Source: Cephalotus follicularis (lineage: Eukaryota > Streptophyta > Magnoliopsida > Oxalidales > Cephalotaceae). From it: a DNA stretch of 64,000 nucleotides. Numbering within the stretch: position 1 is the stretch's first letter; the number at the start of each line of letters is the position of its first letter. The stretch spans positions 1-64,000 of the forward strand of contig BDDD01002117.1 in assembly GCA_001972305.1 (NCBI GenBank), in the 5' to 3' direction. A program made the translations under genes and the position numbers. Positions 44,725-55,257 of this stretch are shown one piece after another. Under the pieces are notes generated by a model. That model ran no database searches. It was not told the origin of the DNA and was given only the letters and a program-made list of their open reading frames with translations.

Positions 44725-46003
44725 TGTAGGAAGTCTAGAGGGGGGTGGGGGGGCGTGAATAGACTTATAAAATTAAACTAGCAAATATCCTAGAAACAAA
44801 ATAAACACAATCAATCAAAAGTGAAAATTAAAGAGTGTAGGGTTGAGAGAGTTGCAAACAAATATATAGTGGTTTGGCAAACCGCCTACGTCCATTCCCC
44901 AAGGCCTCCCCTTGAGTGTTTCACTAGTTAGCCCCAATCCGGGCTTGAAATTCCAACCGAGCTTCAACGACTTTCGTTGTAACCAAGCGAGTACAAGATT
45001 TCTCCCTCCGAGCTATACAAGAGAGAACCTCTCTTGTTTACAAGTAAATTGAAAGTCTTTGAATGGTTTACAAATTCTCAACAAATTTGTTTACAATTTA
45101 GCTCAAATCTAAGAAAGCTTCTAGTAATTGATAATGTATAAAGGGAAGGCTTTGTAATGTGTGAAATTGCTTCAATATAATATCTTTTGGTGTTGAGAGT
45201 GTTTAGAATGATTCTTGAGTTGCCTTGAATGATTATCCAACTTGATTGCTTGAAGTCCTTTGAAGAATGCTCCACTTTGGCTTATAAACATGTGCTCCAA
45301 CGGATCTATTTTTGAATGTCTGGCACAATCCAGTCAGTTGGATTTCCAGGGCAGTCAGCTGGAGTTGATGGCACGTTTTCCAAATATAGCCGTTGGTGAA
45401 GGCAGTCGGCTACTTTCTCTGGACAGTCGGCTGTTTCTCCTGGGTAGTCGGCTGGTGCTCTGTTCCTGTCGGCTGCTTGAGGTGAATTGGACTTCCAAAA
45501 AGCAACTGCCTCATTTTGACACACTTGACCATCGGCTGGAGATGTTGACAGTCGACTGGTGACCCTTGGCAGTTGACTGGTGTCCTGCTTCAGTCGACTG
45601 GTTGAGGTGCCGTGGAGTTCAAAAACCTACTGCCTCATTTTGACACACTTGACAATCGACTGGACCCCTTTGGCAGTCAGCTGTTTTGTCCTTGCAGTCG
45701 GCTGCTCCCCTGATGTAGTCGGCTGGTATGGAGAGTAGCTGCAGTTGCTGGGATTCCTTCAAGAACCAGTCGGCTGTTTAATCCAAATAGTCGGCTGCTC
45801 AACCAAGACAGTCGGCTGCCCAACCTAGGCAGTCGCCTGTTTTTGCCTGTATCTACAGAAATAGCCTTTGCACAACTTTGGACATTAAATCAAGTGAGTA
45901 TATGAATTGATGGTTCAGAGAATTATGCATACAGGTATTACATGTTTGTTAATCATCGAAATAACACATGTTAAGGCAATTAACGGGGTGACAAGGGCCA
46001 ACA
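44725..46003 (-). mobile_element. Sirevirus-type solo LTR in copia B
   Basis: Plus-strand ends TGTAGGAAGTC and GGGCCAACA, 1279 bp, with a perfect duplication CTTCT (44720-44724 and 46004-46008). Its minus-strand start (TGTTGGCCCTTGTCACCCC, then CGATGATTAACAAACATG) is related to the 3' LTR of element 1 at 8290. A TATA-like TTTATAAG (minus) lies near 45280. The palindrome array (45332-45839) is the richest in the window. Confidence 0.9.
45332..45839 (-). promoter_or_regulatory. 21-bp phased palindrome array in Sirevirus solo LTR (18 units)
   Basis: Units start at 45332, 45353, then 45404, 45425, 45446, 45467, then 45530, 45550, 45571, 45592, then 45654, 45675, 45696, 45717, then 45768, 45789, 45810, 45831. 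Nearly every step inside a block is exactly 21, and blocks are groups of four. On the plus strand the common form is AGTCGGCTG. The blocks at 45530 and 45654 sit on a 124-bp duplication. Confidence 0.88.
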
Positions 46004-46008
46004 CTTCT

Positions 46009-47042
46009 CACTGGGATCAGATTGAAATCGGTTCATCATTCATAAGGAATGCGCAACGTCAGGCCTAGAACAAAGCATGGCATACATGATAGATCTGATT
46101 GCCAAAGCCTAAGGCTGTCGGCTCATGCGTGTCCTCTCCTCAGATGTCTATGGAGTCATTAGCTTGGAGAGGTGAATTCACTGGCAGATTGGCAGTAGGC
46201 CACGTTTTAAAGTATCCATACTAAATCGTTTTAGCACTTTTCATATGCACTGGCCTTGGGAGAGCCCAAGAAAAATATTAGATCTATCCCAGTAGATATT
46301 TATTCCTAATATATGGGATGCCTCTCCCAAATCCTTCATATAGAAGTTGTTGGCGAACCATACTTTCATAGACTAGAAGATAGCTACATCATTCCCAATG
46401 AGTAGTCTGCCGTCCACATATAGTGCCAAGAAAGCTATACAGGCCTTTGTCTGTTTCTGATAGACACATGGCTCATCCATGTTTTTGATGAAGCTGAAAA
46501 CCTTAACGGCCTCATCAAAGCGGATGTTCAAGTTACGAGATGCCTGCTTAAGGCCATAGATTGACCTTTGAAGTTTACACACCTTGTGTGGATGCTCCTT
46601 GGGTGTAAACCCCTTAGGTGTGGGCATATAAATGTCCTCTTCAAGATGTCAATTCAAGAACGTTGTCTTGACATCCATATGTCATATCTCATAATCACAA
46701 TGAGCGGTAATAGCAAGCAAAATCTGGATAGACTTAAGCATTGCGATTGGCGAGAAAGTTTCGGTATAGTCGATTCCGTGTCTTTGTCTATACCCTTTCA
46801 CGACCAATCGCGCTTTATAAGTCTCTATCTTTCTATCAACACCTATCTTTGTCTTGAAGATCCATTTGCACCCACTAGGTACTATTCCTTCGGGTGCATC
46901 GACCATGTTTCATACTTGGTTGGCGTAGATGGAGTCCATCTTGGATTGCATTGCTCCTGGCCATGCCTCTGAGTCAGTGCCATATATTGCCTATGGATAG
47001 CTGATAGGCTCATCATCCTTGATGACGTTGGGTTTACCAGTG
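46009..47042 (-). pseudogene. pol: Copia B reverse transcriptase
   Basis: Minus strand: RT N-terminal part (GCKWIFKTKIGVDRKIETYKARLV, DYTETFSPIAMLKSIQ) at 46682-46906 and the part with GFTPKEHPHKVCKLQRSIYGLKQASR and ALYVDGRLLIGND at 46373-46627, the region of the catalytic YVDD box. Further RT and RNase H traces run to 46009. The gene is interrupted by the solo LTR on one side and element E on the other. Broken in several places. Confidence 0.85.
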
Positions 47043-47161
47043 CCTTCTGTTCTGTTTTTAACCATGCAACCCTGGTTTTGATGATAACAAAGCACCTAAT
47101 ATCATTTCTTAGTGTGCAAGTAAAAGATAAACAAAACAAGGAAGTGAAGTAACAGGGCAGA

Positions 47162-47313
47162 GCGCCGCCGGTTTTGAGCAAAGCGTCAACGCTTAACAAA
47201 GCTATGAAGGCTATGAGCAAAGCACCAACAATTGAAATCTTTGAAGCTAAAATTGCTTAAAGCGTCAATGGTCTCAAAGAAAGCGTCAGCGGTTTTGACC
47301 TAGGCGTCAACAC
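47162..47313 (+). promoter_or_regulatory. Palindrome array, GCGTCGACGC type, element E 5' LTR
   Basis: Units near 47162, 47183, 47222, 47262, 47283 and 47304; steps are 21, 39, 40, 21 and 21, that is one or about two periods. Forms are AGCGTCAACGC, AGCGTCAATGG, GGCGTCAACAC; many carry CA at the centre where the palindrome would have CG. More units occur near 47370-47520. Confidence 0.7.
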
Positions 47314-47928
47314 TTAAGAGGCTCATATAAGCAGTTTATTCCAAAGACTTGTGGAAAAAATTAAGGAACTCAAAGCGGCAACGCTCAAGGGAAAGCGTCA
47401 GTGATTTATGCCAAAAAATCGACACTTGTAATAAAGCTATAGAAAATTGAGCGAAGAATTCAAATTGAAACTTCTAACGGTAACATAAGCGTCAACGCTT
47501 ACTGTTACTCCTACGACGCTTTGGGCGCTGGCAGAAATTACTGGCAGCAGTTGTAATGCACCATTTGAAGAGGGAACAACTTCCAAGACTGAAAAAACAT
47601 TTTCCAAGACTGAAAAAACAAGTTTCAAGAAAAAGTTGCACTTCCCAAGACAGAGTGCAACTATCCTCAAGGTCAAAACAATTATCACTATTGAAAATCA
47701 ATTGAGCTACATACAACAAGAAGTGACACACACAATAGATCAATAAGAAGAACTTTCATCAACTTAATAGATAAGATCATCAAGAGATCATAGCTTACAC
47801 TTTCATATCCACTTCAAATCTTGTGCCACGCAATCTTTCAATTTCATATCAAACCTTTGAGAGGTTACTTTGTAAACACAAAATCTTTCCTACAAATCTT
47901 TCATTGTAAAGAGGGGAGTGAACCCTTG

Positions 47929-48060
47929 TAAGGTGTTTCTTTGATTTGCACCCGTAAGCCAAAATCAAAGTGTAACGTGTTTCTTTGATTTGCACCAATA
48001 AGCCAAAATCAAAGTGTAAAGTGTTTCTTTGATTTGCACCCGCAATCCAAAATCAAAGGG
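47929..48060 (+). repeat. Tandem repeat of about 44 bp (3 copies)
   Basis: Each unit reads GTGTTTCTTTGATTTGCACC, a few bases, then CCAAAATCAAAG. CTTTGATTT and AAAATCAAAG can pair into a stem. The 3' LTR has only two copies (51484-51568) and element 1 one copy (about 1012-1050), so copy number changes between LTRs. Confidence 0.75.
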
Positions 48061-48286
48061 TACTAGTGGATTCTAGTGGAATCTCAAGGGGATCTTGAGA
48101 AAGTGGACATAGGCATAGAGATTGGCCGAACCACTATAAATTGTGTTTGCATCTCTCTAACTCTATCTCCCTTCATCACTTGTAATTGTTTGATTGTTCT
48201 TCTATACTTGTTTAAATTCATAGTTTAATTTGAATTTTCCGCAAACGAATTTATATTACAAAAAGTTGCCATACAAGACCTTCAAT

Positions 48287-48298
48287 TGGTATCAAAGC
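48287..48298 (+). other. Primer binding site of element E
   Basis: TGGTATCAAAGC, identical to that of element 1, two bases after the LTR end. Confidence 0.88.
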
Positions 48299-48339
48299 GG
48301 TAGATTCATTATTCTTAATTGTTAGAATCTTAAAGATCC

Positions 48340-49954
48340 ATGACAACTTCTATGACTCTAAATATGAGTTTGGAAGGTTCCTCCATATCTAGGCCACCCT
48401 TCTTTGACGGAAATAATTATAGTTTTTGGAAAACAAGAATGACTATATTTTTACAATCCTTAGACTATCAATTATGGAATATTATTGTTAATGGTCCTAG
48501 GCTTCCTACGAGAGTGGTAGAAGGAGTAGAATCTATAAAACCCAAAAATGAATTTAATGATAATGATTTTTGGATGCTTCAATTAAATTCAAAGGCTAAA
48601 CAAGTTTTATTTTGTGTCATTGGTCCAAATGAATTTAACCGTATATCCTCTAATGATTCGGCTAAACAAATGTAGGATTTATTATAAATTACATGTCAAG
48701 GCACAAATCAAGTAAAAGAGTCTAAAATTAGCATGCTTGTACATGAATTTGAATTGTTTTTTATACTTGATGATGAATGTATAAGTGATATGTTTACTCA
48801 CTTTACGACAATTATTAACTCTCTTAAAAATCTTGGAAAGTCTTATCCTAACCAAGAACTTGCTAGGAAGATTTTAAGGTGTTTGCCAAAAAGTTTAACT
48901 CCAAAGGTAATGAAGAATGAGGAAGCTAAGGATCTCTCAACTATTCCACTTGAACAACTCCTTGGTTCCTTGATGACGCATGAAATGACAATGAAAAGTC
49001 ATGAGCATGTGGAGACCAAAAAGAAGAAATCTATTGCTCTAAAATCCTTGAAGGAAGATAGTGAGAGTGATGGAGATAGAGATATGGCACTTATAACTTC
49101 TCAAATCAAGAAGTTTCTAAAAAGTCAAAAGGGTAAAAAGGTTTTCAAAAAGAAGTTCCCACAAGATGAAGAGTGCCCGAATCTTAAAAAGAAAGAGCAA
49201 TTCAAGAAAAGCATAGAGCAATCCAACAAGAAGAAATCTTTTGTAGCTACATGGCTTGATAGTGACTCCTCGAGCTCCAAAGAAGAAAGTGATGAAGAGG
49301 TAGTAAACCTCGCTCTCATGGTAATGGACGAGGAGGAAGAAGATGAGGTAACTTTTTGTTTTGATGAATTGCAAGATGCCTTTGAGAATTTATTTAATGA
49401 ATATAAAAGTGTTTGTTTGAAAAATAATTCTCGCAAGAAAGATGTTATTTCATTGTCAAAAGAAATTGATAATCTAAAGAATGAGAATAGCAGATATATA
49501 AATGAAATTGAATCTCTAAAAATTTAGAATAGCTACTATATGAATGAGATTGAAGTTTTAAATGTTTCTTCAAAATTATCAAATGATTCAAAGGAAGAAA
49601 ATGAAAAATTGAAACTTGAAACTTGAAATTGATGCTTTGAAGAAGACTTTTTCTAAGTTTTCTAATAGTAGTGTCAAATTGGATAACCTACTAGGACTTC
49701 AAAGATGTGTGTTTGACAAAGTCGGCTTAGGCTATGAAGAAATGTATAATGTCAAACATTTTAACAATTTCTTTGTTAAAAAAAATGAGCCCAAAATTGT
49801 TTGTAATTTTTGTGGTAGAATAGGAAATGTTTCTACATCATGCTTTCATAGAAAGAATTATGTTCTTGGTAAATCTAAGAAAGTTTTGGTTCCCAAAGGA
49901 ACTTTTGTAACTAACTTGCAAGGACCTGAGTTCATTTGCGTACCAAAAGCTTAA
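48340..49954 (+). pseudogene. gag: Copia gag of element E
   Basis: Start MTTSMTLNMSLEGSS, then SRPPFFDGNNYSFWKTRM; the capsid-like domain continues with NSLKNLGKSYPNQELARKIL, a lysine-rich linker, acidic SSSKEESDEE, coiled coil (about 49380-49650) and a knuckle-like CNFCGRIGNVSTSC near 49800-49850, ending ...FICVPKA. It is the uninterrupted counterpart of gag in element 1. It would package its RNA, with enzymes supplied by an autonomous relative. Broken in about two places. Confidence 0.85.
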
Positions 49955-50601
49955 ATTTTGTTTTGTAGGAGCACTTGAACATTAGGTCAAATGTTAAAGT
50001 ACTTGTGCTGTAAGATTTCCTTTTACATTTTGTTCTTAAAATGTATCCGTTTCCTATTGTCAAATTGGTATCAATTTTGTTAATTGAAAAATGTTCTTTT
50101 GATGCTAACAAAAAGGGGGAGAGATTATGTTTAGGGGGAGTTGATGATGTTAAGAAATGAGCTAAATAGATAAAGTGTTGAACCAAGAGACTATCTTTTA
50201 TTATACATCCTATTATCAATTTTAAAACTCAGTTAAATGAAGAATTAGACGTTAAGTTAAGGGGGAGCTTAACTAAGGGGGAGTTTATCATTTTTGGGGA
50301 TTTTATGTATGGAGATGTTAAGAAAGCTTATGTTAAGGGGGAGTTGATAAATGAAGCATCGGTTTAATAAGAATGTTTAAAGTATAATAATGAGTACATT
50401 GAAAGGGAGACCTTAGTATTTTTTTATCATAACATGTTAAGGGGAATATTGTCTTTAGAAGCATAACTTGCTATGTACATAATGGGAGAAAGTCTTGAGT
50501 TCTTCAATTTGGTATGTGTTAAGTTTCTTAAAATCAGTATTATCTTTTATTGAAGAATGCTTTTATTGTAAATGTTTTGTAATCATCAAAAAGGGGGAGA
50601 T
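49955..50601 (+). other. Pol-less spacer with multiplied polypurine tracts
   Basis: No protein domain seen. Purine tracts of the AAGGGGGAG type lie at about 50107-50119, 50131-50139, 50259-50267, 50274-50283, 50335-50343 and 50588-50600, the last abutting the 3' LTR. This is a Sirevirus trait, here with six copies. Confidence 0.8.
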
Positions 50602-51792
50602 TGTTGGGTTTTTAACCATACAATCATGGACTGATGATAACAAAGCACCTAACATTGTTTCTTAGTGTGCAAGTAAAAGATAAATGAGACAAGGAAGTGC
50701 AGTAACAGGGCAAAGCGCCGACGGTTTTGAGCAAAGCATTAGCGCTTAACAAAGCTACGAAGGCTATGAGCAATGCGCCAATAGTTGAAATCTTCTAACT
50801 TAAAAGTGCTTAAAGCGCCGACGGTCTCAGAGAAAGCGTCAACGGTCTGGACCCAGGCGTCAACGCTCAAGACGTTCATATCAACAGTTTATTCCAGAGA
50901 CTTGTGGAACCAATTAAGAAACTCAAAGCGGCGATGCTCAAGGGAAAGCGTCAGTGCTTTATGCCAAACAGTCGACACTTGCAACAAAGCTACATCGGAT
51001 TGAGCGAAGAATTCAAATTGAAACTTGCAACGGTAACATAAGTGTCGAAGCGTAGTGTTACTGCGACGACACTTTGGGCGCGGGCATAAATTACTGACAA
51101 CAGTTTTAATGCACCATTTAAAGAGGGAACAACTTCCAAGACTGAAATAACATTTCCCAAGACTAAAAAACAAGTTCTAAGAAAAAACTGCACTTCCCAA
51201 GGCAGGGTGCAACTATTCTCAAGGTCAAAACAATTATCACTATTAAAAATCAATCGAGCTACATACAACAAGAAGTGACACACACAATAGATCATTAAGA
51301 AGAACTTTCATCAACTTAAGAGAGAAGATCATCAAGAGATCAAATCTTACAGTTTCATATCCACTTCAAAGCTTGTGCCAAGCAATCTTTCACTTTCATA
51401 TCAAACCTTTGAGAGGTTACTTTGTAAACACAAAATCTTTCCCACAAATATTTCATTATAAAGAGGGGAGTGAACCCTTCTAAGGTGTTTCTTTGATTTG
51501 CACCAGTAAGCCAAAATCAAAGTGTATTGTGTTTCTTTGATTTGCAGCCGAAATCGAAAATCAAAGGGTACTAGTGGTTTCTAGTGGAATCTCAAGGGGA
51601 TCTTTAGAAAGTGGACATATGCAAAGAGATTGGCCGAACCACTATAAATTGTGTTTGCATCTCTCTAACTCTATCTCTCTTCATTATTTGTAATTGTTTG
51701 ATTGTTCTTGTATACTTTTTTAAATCCATAGTTTAATTTGTCTTTTCAGCAAACGAATTTATATTACATAAAGTTTCCATACAAGACCTTCA
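50602..51792 (+). repeat. 3' LTR of element E
   Basis: Starts TGTTGGGTTTTTAACC and ends AAGACCTTCA, 1191 bp. It carries the GCGTCGACGC-type array at about 50714-51060 (AGCGCCGACGG, GGCGTCAACGC, AGTCGACAC) and two copies of the 44-bp repeat. Confidence 0.88.
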
Positions 51793-51797
51793 CCTTC

Positions 51798-53233
51798 AAT
51801 GAGATAGACATATCCGTCAAGTGCTGTTGAAATCCAGCCTAATCTTTTCACTGGAGGAGTGCCTAACTGAGAGGTAATCTCAGGTTGAGGTCTTACCCCA
51901 AATGTGTCTCTAGAGGTACTAGCCTTCAATTCCTCCTTGTCCTGTGGTTCTTCTCCTGGTGGTAACTCCTGGAGTTCCACCTTGCTCCCACCGTCTCCTT
52001 GGAGAAGGTATTCCTTCTATAGCAATACAGTATTTCACGAAATAATAACCTTTTGTTCACTGGAAAGGTAGAATTAGTGTCCTCTGGTCTCTTTAGGATA
52101 CCCCACAAACCGGCTACGGTCTGACCGCGCCTTCAGCTTAGAAGGCTCCAGCCTTCTCACATATCCTGGACAATCCCAAACCCTAAAATGGGCTAGACTA
52201 GGTTTCCTCCCTTTAAACAGCTCATAAGGTGTGGAAAGTACGGACTTCGAAGGAATCCGGTTTAGGATGTGAGCTATAGCTTCCAGTGCATATTCCCATA
52301 AGGAGATCGGAAGATCAATAAAAGACATCATGGACCATACAATATTCACTAAGGTCCTATTCCTCTTTTTGGATACACCATTACGTTGCGGTATTCCGAG
52401 ATGGGTCCATTGAGAGAGAATTCCGTTATCTCTTAAATAACCTTGGAATTCCGCAGACAGGTATTCACTGCCTCGGTCCGATCGAAGTGCTTTAAAAGAC
52501 TTACCTATTTGCTTCTCTACTTCGTGTCTGTAATCTTTGAACCTCTCAAAGGATTCAAACTTGTGTTTCATCATAAACACATATCCAAACCTTATAAATC
52601 ATCGGTAAAGGTAATGAAGTAGAGAAATACTCCCCGTGCAGTGACTAACATGGGTCCACACACGTTAGTGTGGACAATTCCTAATATGTCCACTGCCCTT
52701 TCTCCTTGAGCGGATAAGGGAGATTTAGTCATCTTACCTTGTAAACATGATTCACAAGTTGGAAAGGACTCCACATCCTACATGTCCAAAATTCCATCCT
52801 TAACCAACTGTGATAGTTTAGTCTATCTAGAATGACCTAATATAGTCTGCGAAATGTAGGATTGATTAACATCATTGTTCTCTCCTTGTCTTTTATAAGT
52901 ACCTTGCTGTATAGCTAATGCCACGTTTTGATTAGTATCTAAGACATAGATCCCATTTTCTAGATGTTCAGTACCTATTATGACCTTCCTAGAAGACAAT
53001 AGCAGAAATCTTGATGAATAAATTAAGAGCTCCAAACCCATAGAATATACATAGGATACGCTAATAATGTTTCGAACAAAGTTCTTAACATAATTACAAG
53101 GGTCTAGTCTTATTACAAAACCACTAGGAAGATACAAATAAAAAATTACAACAAACTCGGCAAAGATCCTTGATCCGTTGCCCAACCGTAGGTCCATTGC
53201 GTCTCCAGCTCCTGACTCCCTAGCCTCCCTTAC
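51798..53233 (-). pseudogene. pol: Copia B integrase and protease remains
   Basis: Minus strand: integrase zinc-binding end (SFPTCESCLQGKMTKSPLS), core (VHTNVCGPMLVTARG; ALRSDRGSEYLSAEFQGYL; LWEYALEAIAHILNRIPSK) at 52074-52774, a proline/serine-rich linker at 51798-51980, and at the right the protease tail (AMDLRLGNGSRIF, DPCNYVKNFVRN). Element E splits it from the RT part and gypsy G cuts it off at 53234, so gag is not seen. Broken in several places. Confidence 0.82.
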
Positions 53234-55257
53234 TGTCACACCCCATTCTCACAATATCAACCCGGAGGTCAAGGCAATTAACATATATATATTCAGCTTA
53301 CACAAAATACGGAAAAATTAAAACTTTTCAACCCATATATTAACGTTTGCCGAACCATTTAAATATAAGCTGAAACAAATAAACGTAGCATGCATCCCAT
53401 ACTACGTGTTATGAAATTGTTTATTCAACAATATAACAACCATCGTTAATCACCCTAAAAATGAAGCATGAACAATCATTCATTAGTACAGGAACCCGTT
53501 AAACATTTCTCAATAAAATACAACTTAAACTTCTCTTCATTTTCCAAAAGCTCAACGATGTCGATCCACCATATCAATCTGAAATTGACAGGGTTAGCCG
53601 AATCCACTGGCTAAGTAGGAAAAATATAAATACACTTAGCGCTCAACGATAATAAAGTCATGTAATGAATGCATTATGATGCAATACATAATATATCACT
53701 ATAAATATATATATGTATATGTGCCAATAGGTAAGCAACCATGCCAAGTGGCTACGACCATACAATCCATCAATCATGCCCAAAGGACAAATCAATCCAA
53801 TCCCGCACGAAGCGTGTAGCCATCTCCTGGCCCCGACGCCGAGCTCCTACTTGAGTCCCGTCTCCGAACGACTCGAAGCAAGTCAAGCAATCAATCCAAG
53901 GTTGCTCATGCTCTGTGTTTAACAACCAGGTTACTTGCACTATGTGTTTAGTAACCAAAAGTGCGTGGAAGTCCCTAGCGATCTCCTGGCCCCTATGTGT
54001 ACATCCCACCCTTAGCCATCAATGACAACTCCGTCACGTGACTAACGCGGCATCAATCCAATCACAATCCCTCAATCAATCCAAAATCAATCCGTTTCAA
54101 GTAGTTTATAAGTTATAAAATACTTGGAACAATACATTTATTGAAAATGTATACCAATCCTTGAAAACAATATTCAGTTTTGAAACCACATTCTCAATCC
54201 TTCAAAAAATGCATTTTCATTTCAACTAATGATTTTTATAAATAAATCATGTATGCATTTTCCAAAATGATAGAACATTTTAGAATCGTTCAGCAATCCA
54301 ATCACAATTCAATCCATAGCAATATGCAATGCAAACGTATGCTCAAATGCAAAACAGGTTCAAATCGCGTCAACGTGTACTATATAGGCGTTAACGTTCA
54401 AAACAGTCACTTAAGCGTCGACGTTTAACTCTTCGTGTCGATGATTATGTCCTTTAAGCGTCGGCGCTTTAACCCTTAGCGTCAGCGCTTTAAACAAGAA
54501 ACTTTACGCGTTAGTACCTTGTCCCTTTGGCGCCGAGGCTTTGAGGTAGGAATCTCACGCGTCAACGTCTCCAACCTTCATTTCCTCGTTTAGCAAGTCA
54601 AGGCGTCGACGCTTTCCCATGTTCATGGTTCAATGAAGCCAACGTACATTTCGCCGCGCAATGATACATAGCGTCGACACTTTCCTTTAAGCGTCGACGG
54701 TTAAAGAAGACCAGAACATTGTATTCTTCAAGCGTCTTAACCAAGTGAAAATACACATGCAATACATGCAATCTAATCCATATTCACTCCAAAATACTAC
54801 ATGCATGGCAGGTTAACAGTTCATGGTAACCACATCGTCAACCAAACAATCCTCAATCCACAATGATCATGCATTATCATCAAATGAGCATCTACTATTG
54901 TTGAACTCAAAATTACATGTATATAGTCCCTACCTTAGATTCCAAGTTAGGAATCGAAGTCCACCTCTTTAAGCTTCACCATTCAGTAGCTTTTAGGTCC
55001 CAGGTCTGGCACAGTAGCTCCAAGTTCGAGATTACAACTCCCCAAGCTTCGAAGCTTTTCACCAGTCCGAAAATGGAGAAAGTGGTTTTCTCTCTTCTTC
55101 TCTTTTCTTTTGGATTTCTCACCGTTTCCTTCTCTTTTCTTTTCTGTTTTCTCTTCGTTTTTCTTTCCTTCTCTTCGGATTCATGGAAGAAGATGGGAAT
55201 GGTGTGCTTGATGCGCTTATCACACCCCGTTTTCAAAGACACACATAAAATCGGTAA
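53234..55257 (-). mobile_element. Part of gypsy G LTR (Tekay-like), end not in window
   Basis: Starts TGTCACACCCC at 53234, directly in copia B pol. It contains CATCCCATACTACGTG (about 53395), the TTAGCC/GGCTAA stem (53594-53614) and a GCGTCGACGC-type array (54367-54700). It does not reach a TTACA end before gypsy F inserts at 55258. A second start-like string, TATCACACCCCG, lies at about 55219. The low-complexity frame at 54976-55242 is not a gene. Confidence 0.7.
54367..54700 (-). promoter_or_regulatory. Palindrome array, GCGTCGACGC type, in gypsy G LTR
   Basis: Units near 54367, 54388, 54415, 54435, 54458 and 54479 (steps 21, 27, 20, 23, 21), then looser units near 54558, 54604, 54670 and 54692. 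Examples are AAGCGTCGACG, AAGCGTCGGCGC and GGCGTCGACGC. It is a Ty3/gypsy LTR using the motif version otherwise seen in copia LTRs. Confidence 0.7.

Larger units (their letters stand above)
47048..48284 (+). repeat. 5' LTR of element E
   Basis: Starts TGTTCTGTTTTTAACC and ends AAGACCTTCA, 1237 bp. It holds the GCGTCGACGC-type array (47162-47313 and traces to about 47520), a tandem repeat (47929-48060) and the leader CCGAACCACTATAAA shared with element 1. Confidence 0.88.
47048..51792 (+). mobile_element. Gag-only Sirevirus-type Ty1/copia element E, complete ends
   Basis: It is 4745 bp with duplication CCTTC (47043-47047 and 51793-51797), LTRs at 47048-48284 and 50602-51792, primer binding site at 48287-48298, gag, multiplied polypurine tracts, and no pol. 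It is structurally whole but non-autonomous, and its gag has about two breaks. LTRs look about 87% identical over 280 bases compared by eye, so it is older than D and F. It is inserted in copia B pol. Confidence 0.9.

Noticed and set aside
45332-45839. Array as a MITE or other DNA transposon cluster
   Set aside because: No terminal inverted repeats or target duplications around units or blocks; the only duplication (CTTCT) encloses the whole LTR.
54976-55242. Lys/Arg/Glu-rich open frame
   Set aside because: Translation of a pyrimidine-rich LTR stretch near 55080-55180; low complexity and no homologue in sight.
55219-55257. A separate LTR starting TATCACACCCCG next to gypsy F
   Set aside because: Only about 39 bases are visible before F begins; it could equally be a repeated internal motif of the G LTR, so no feature was called.
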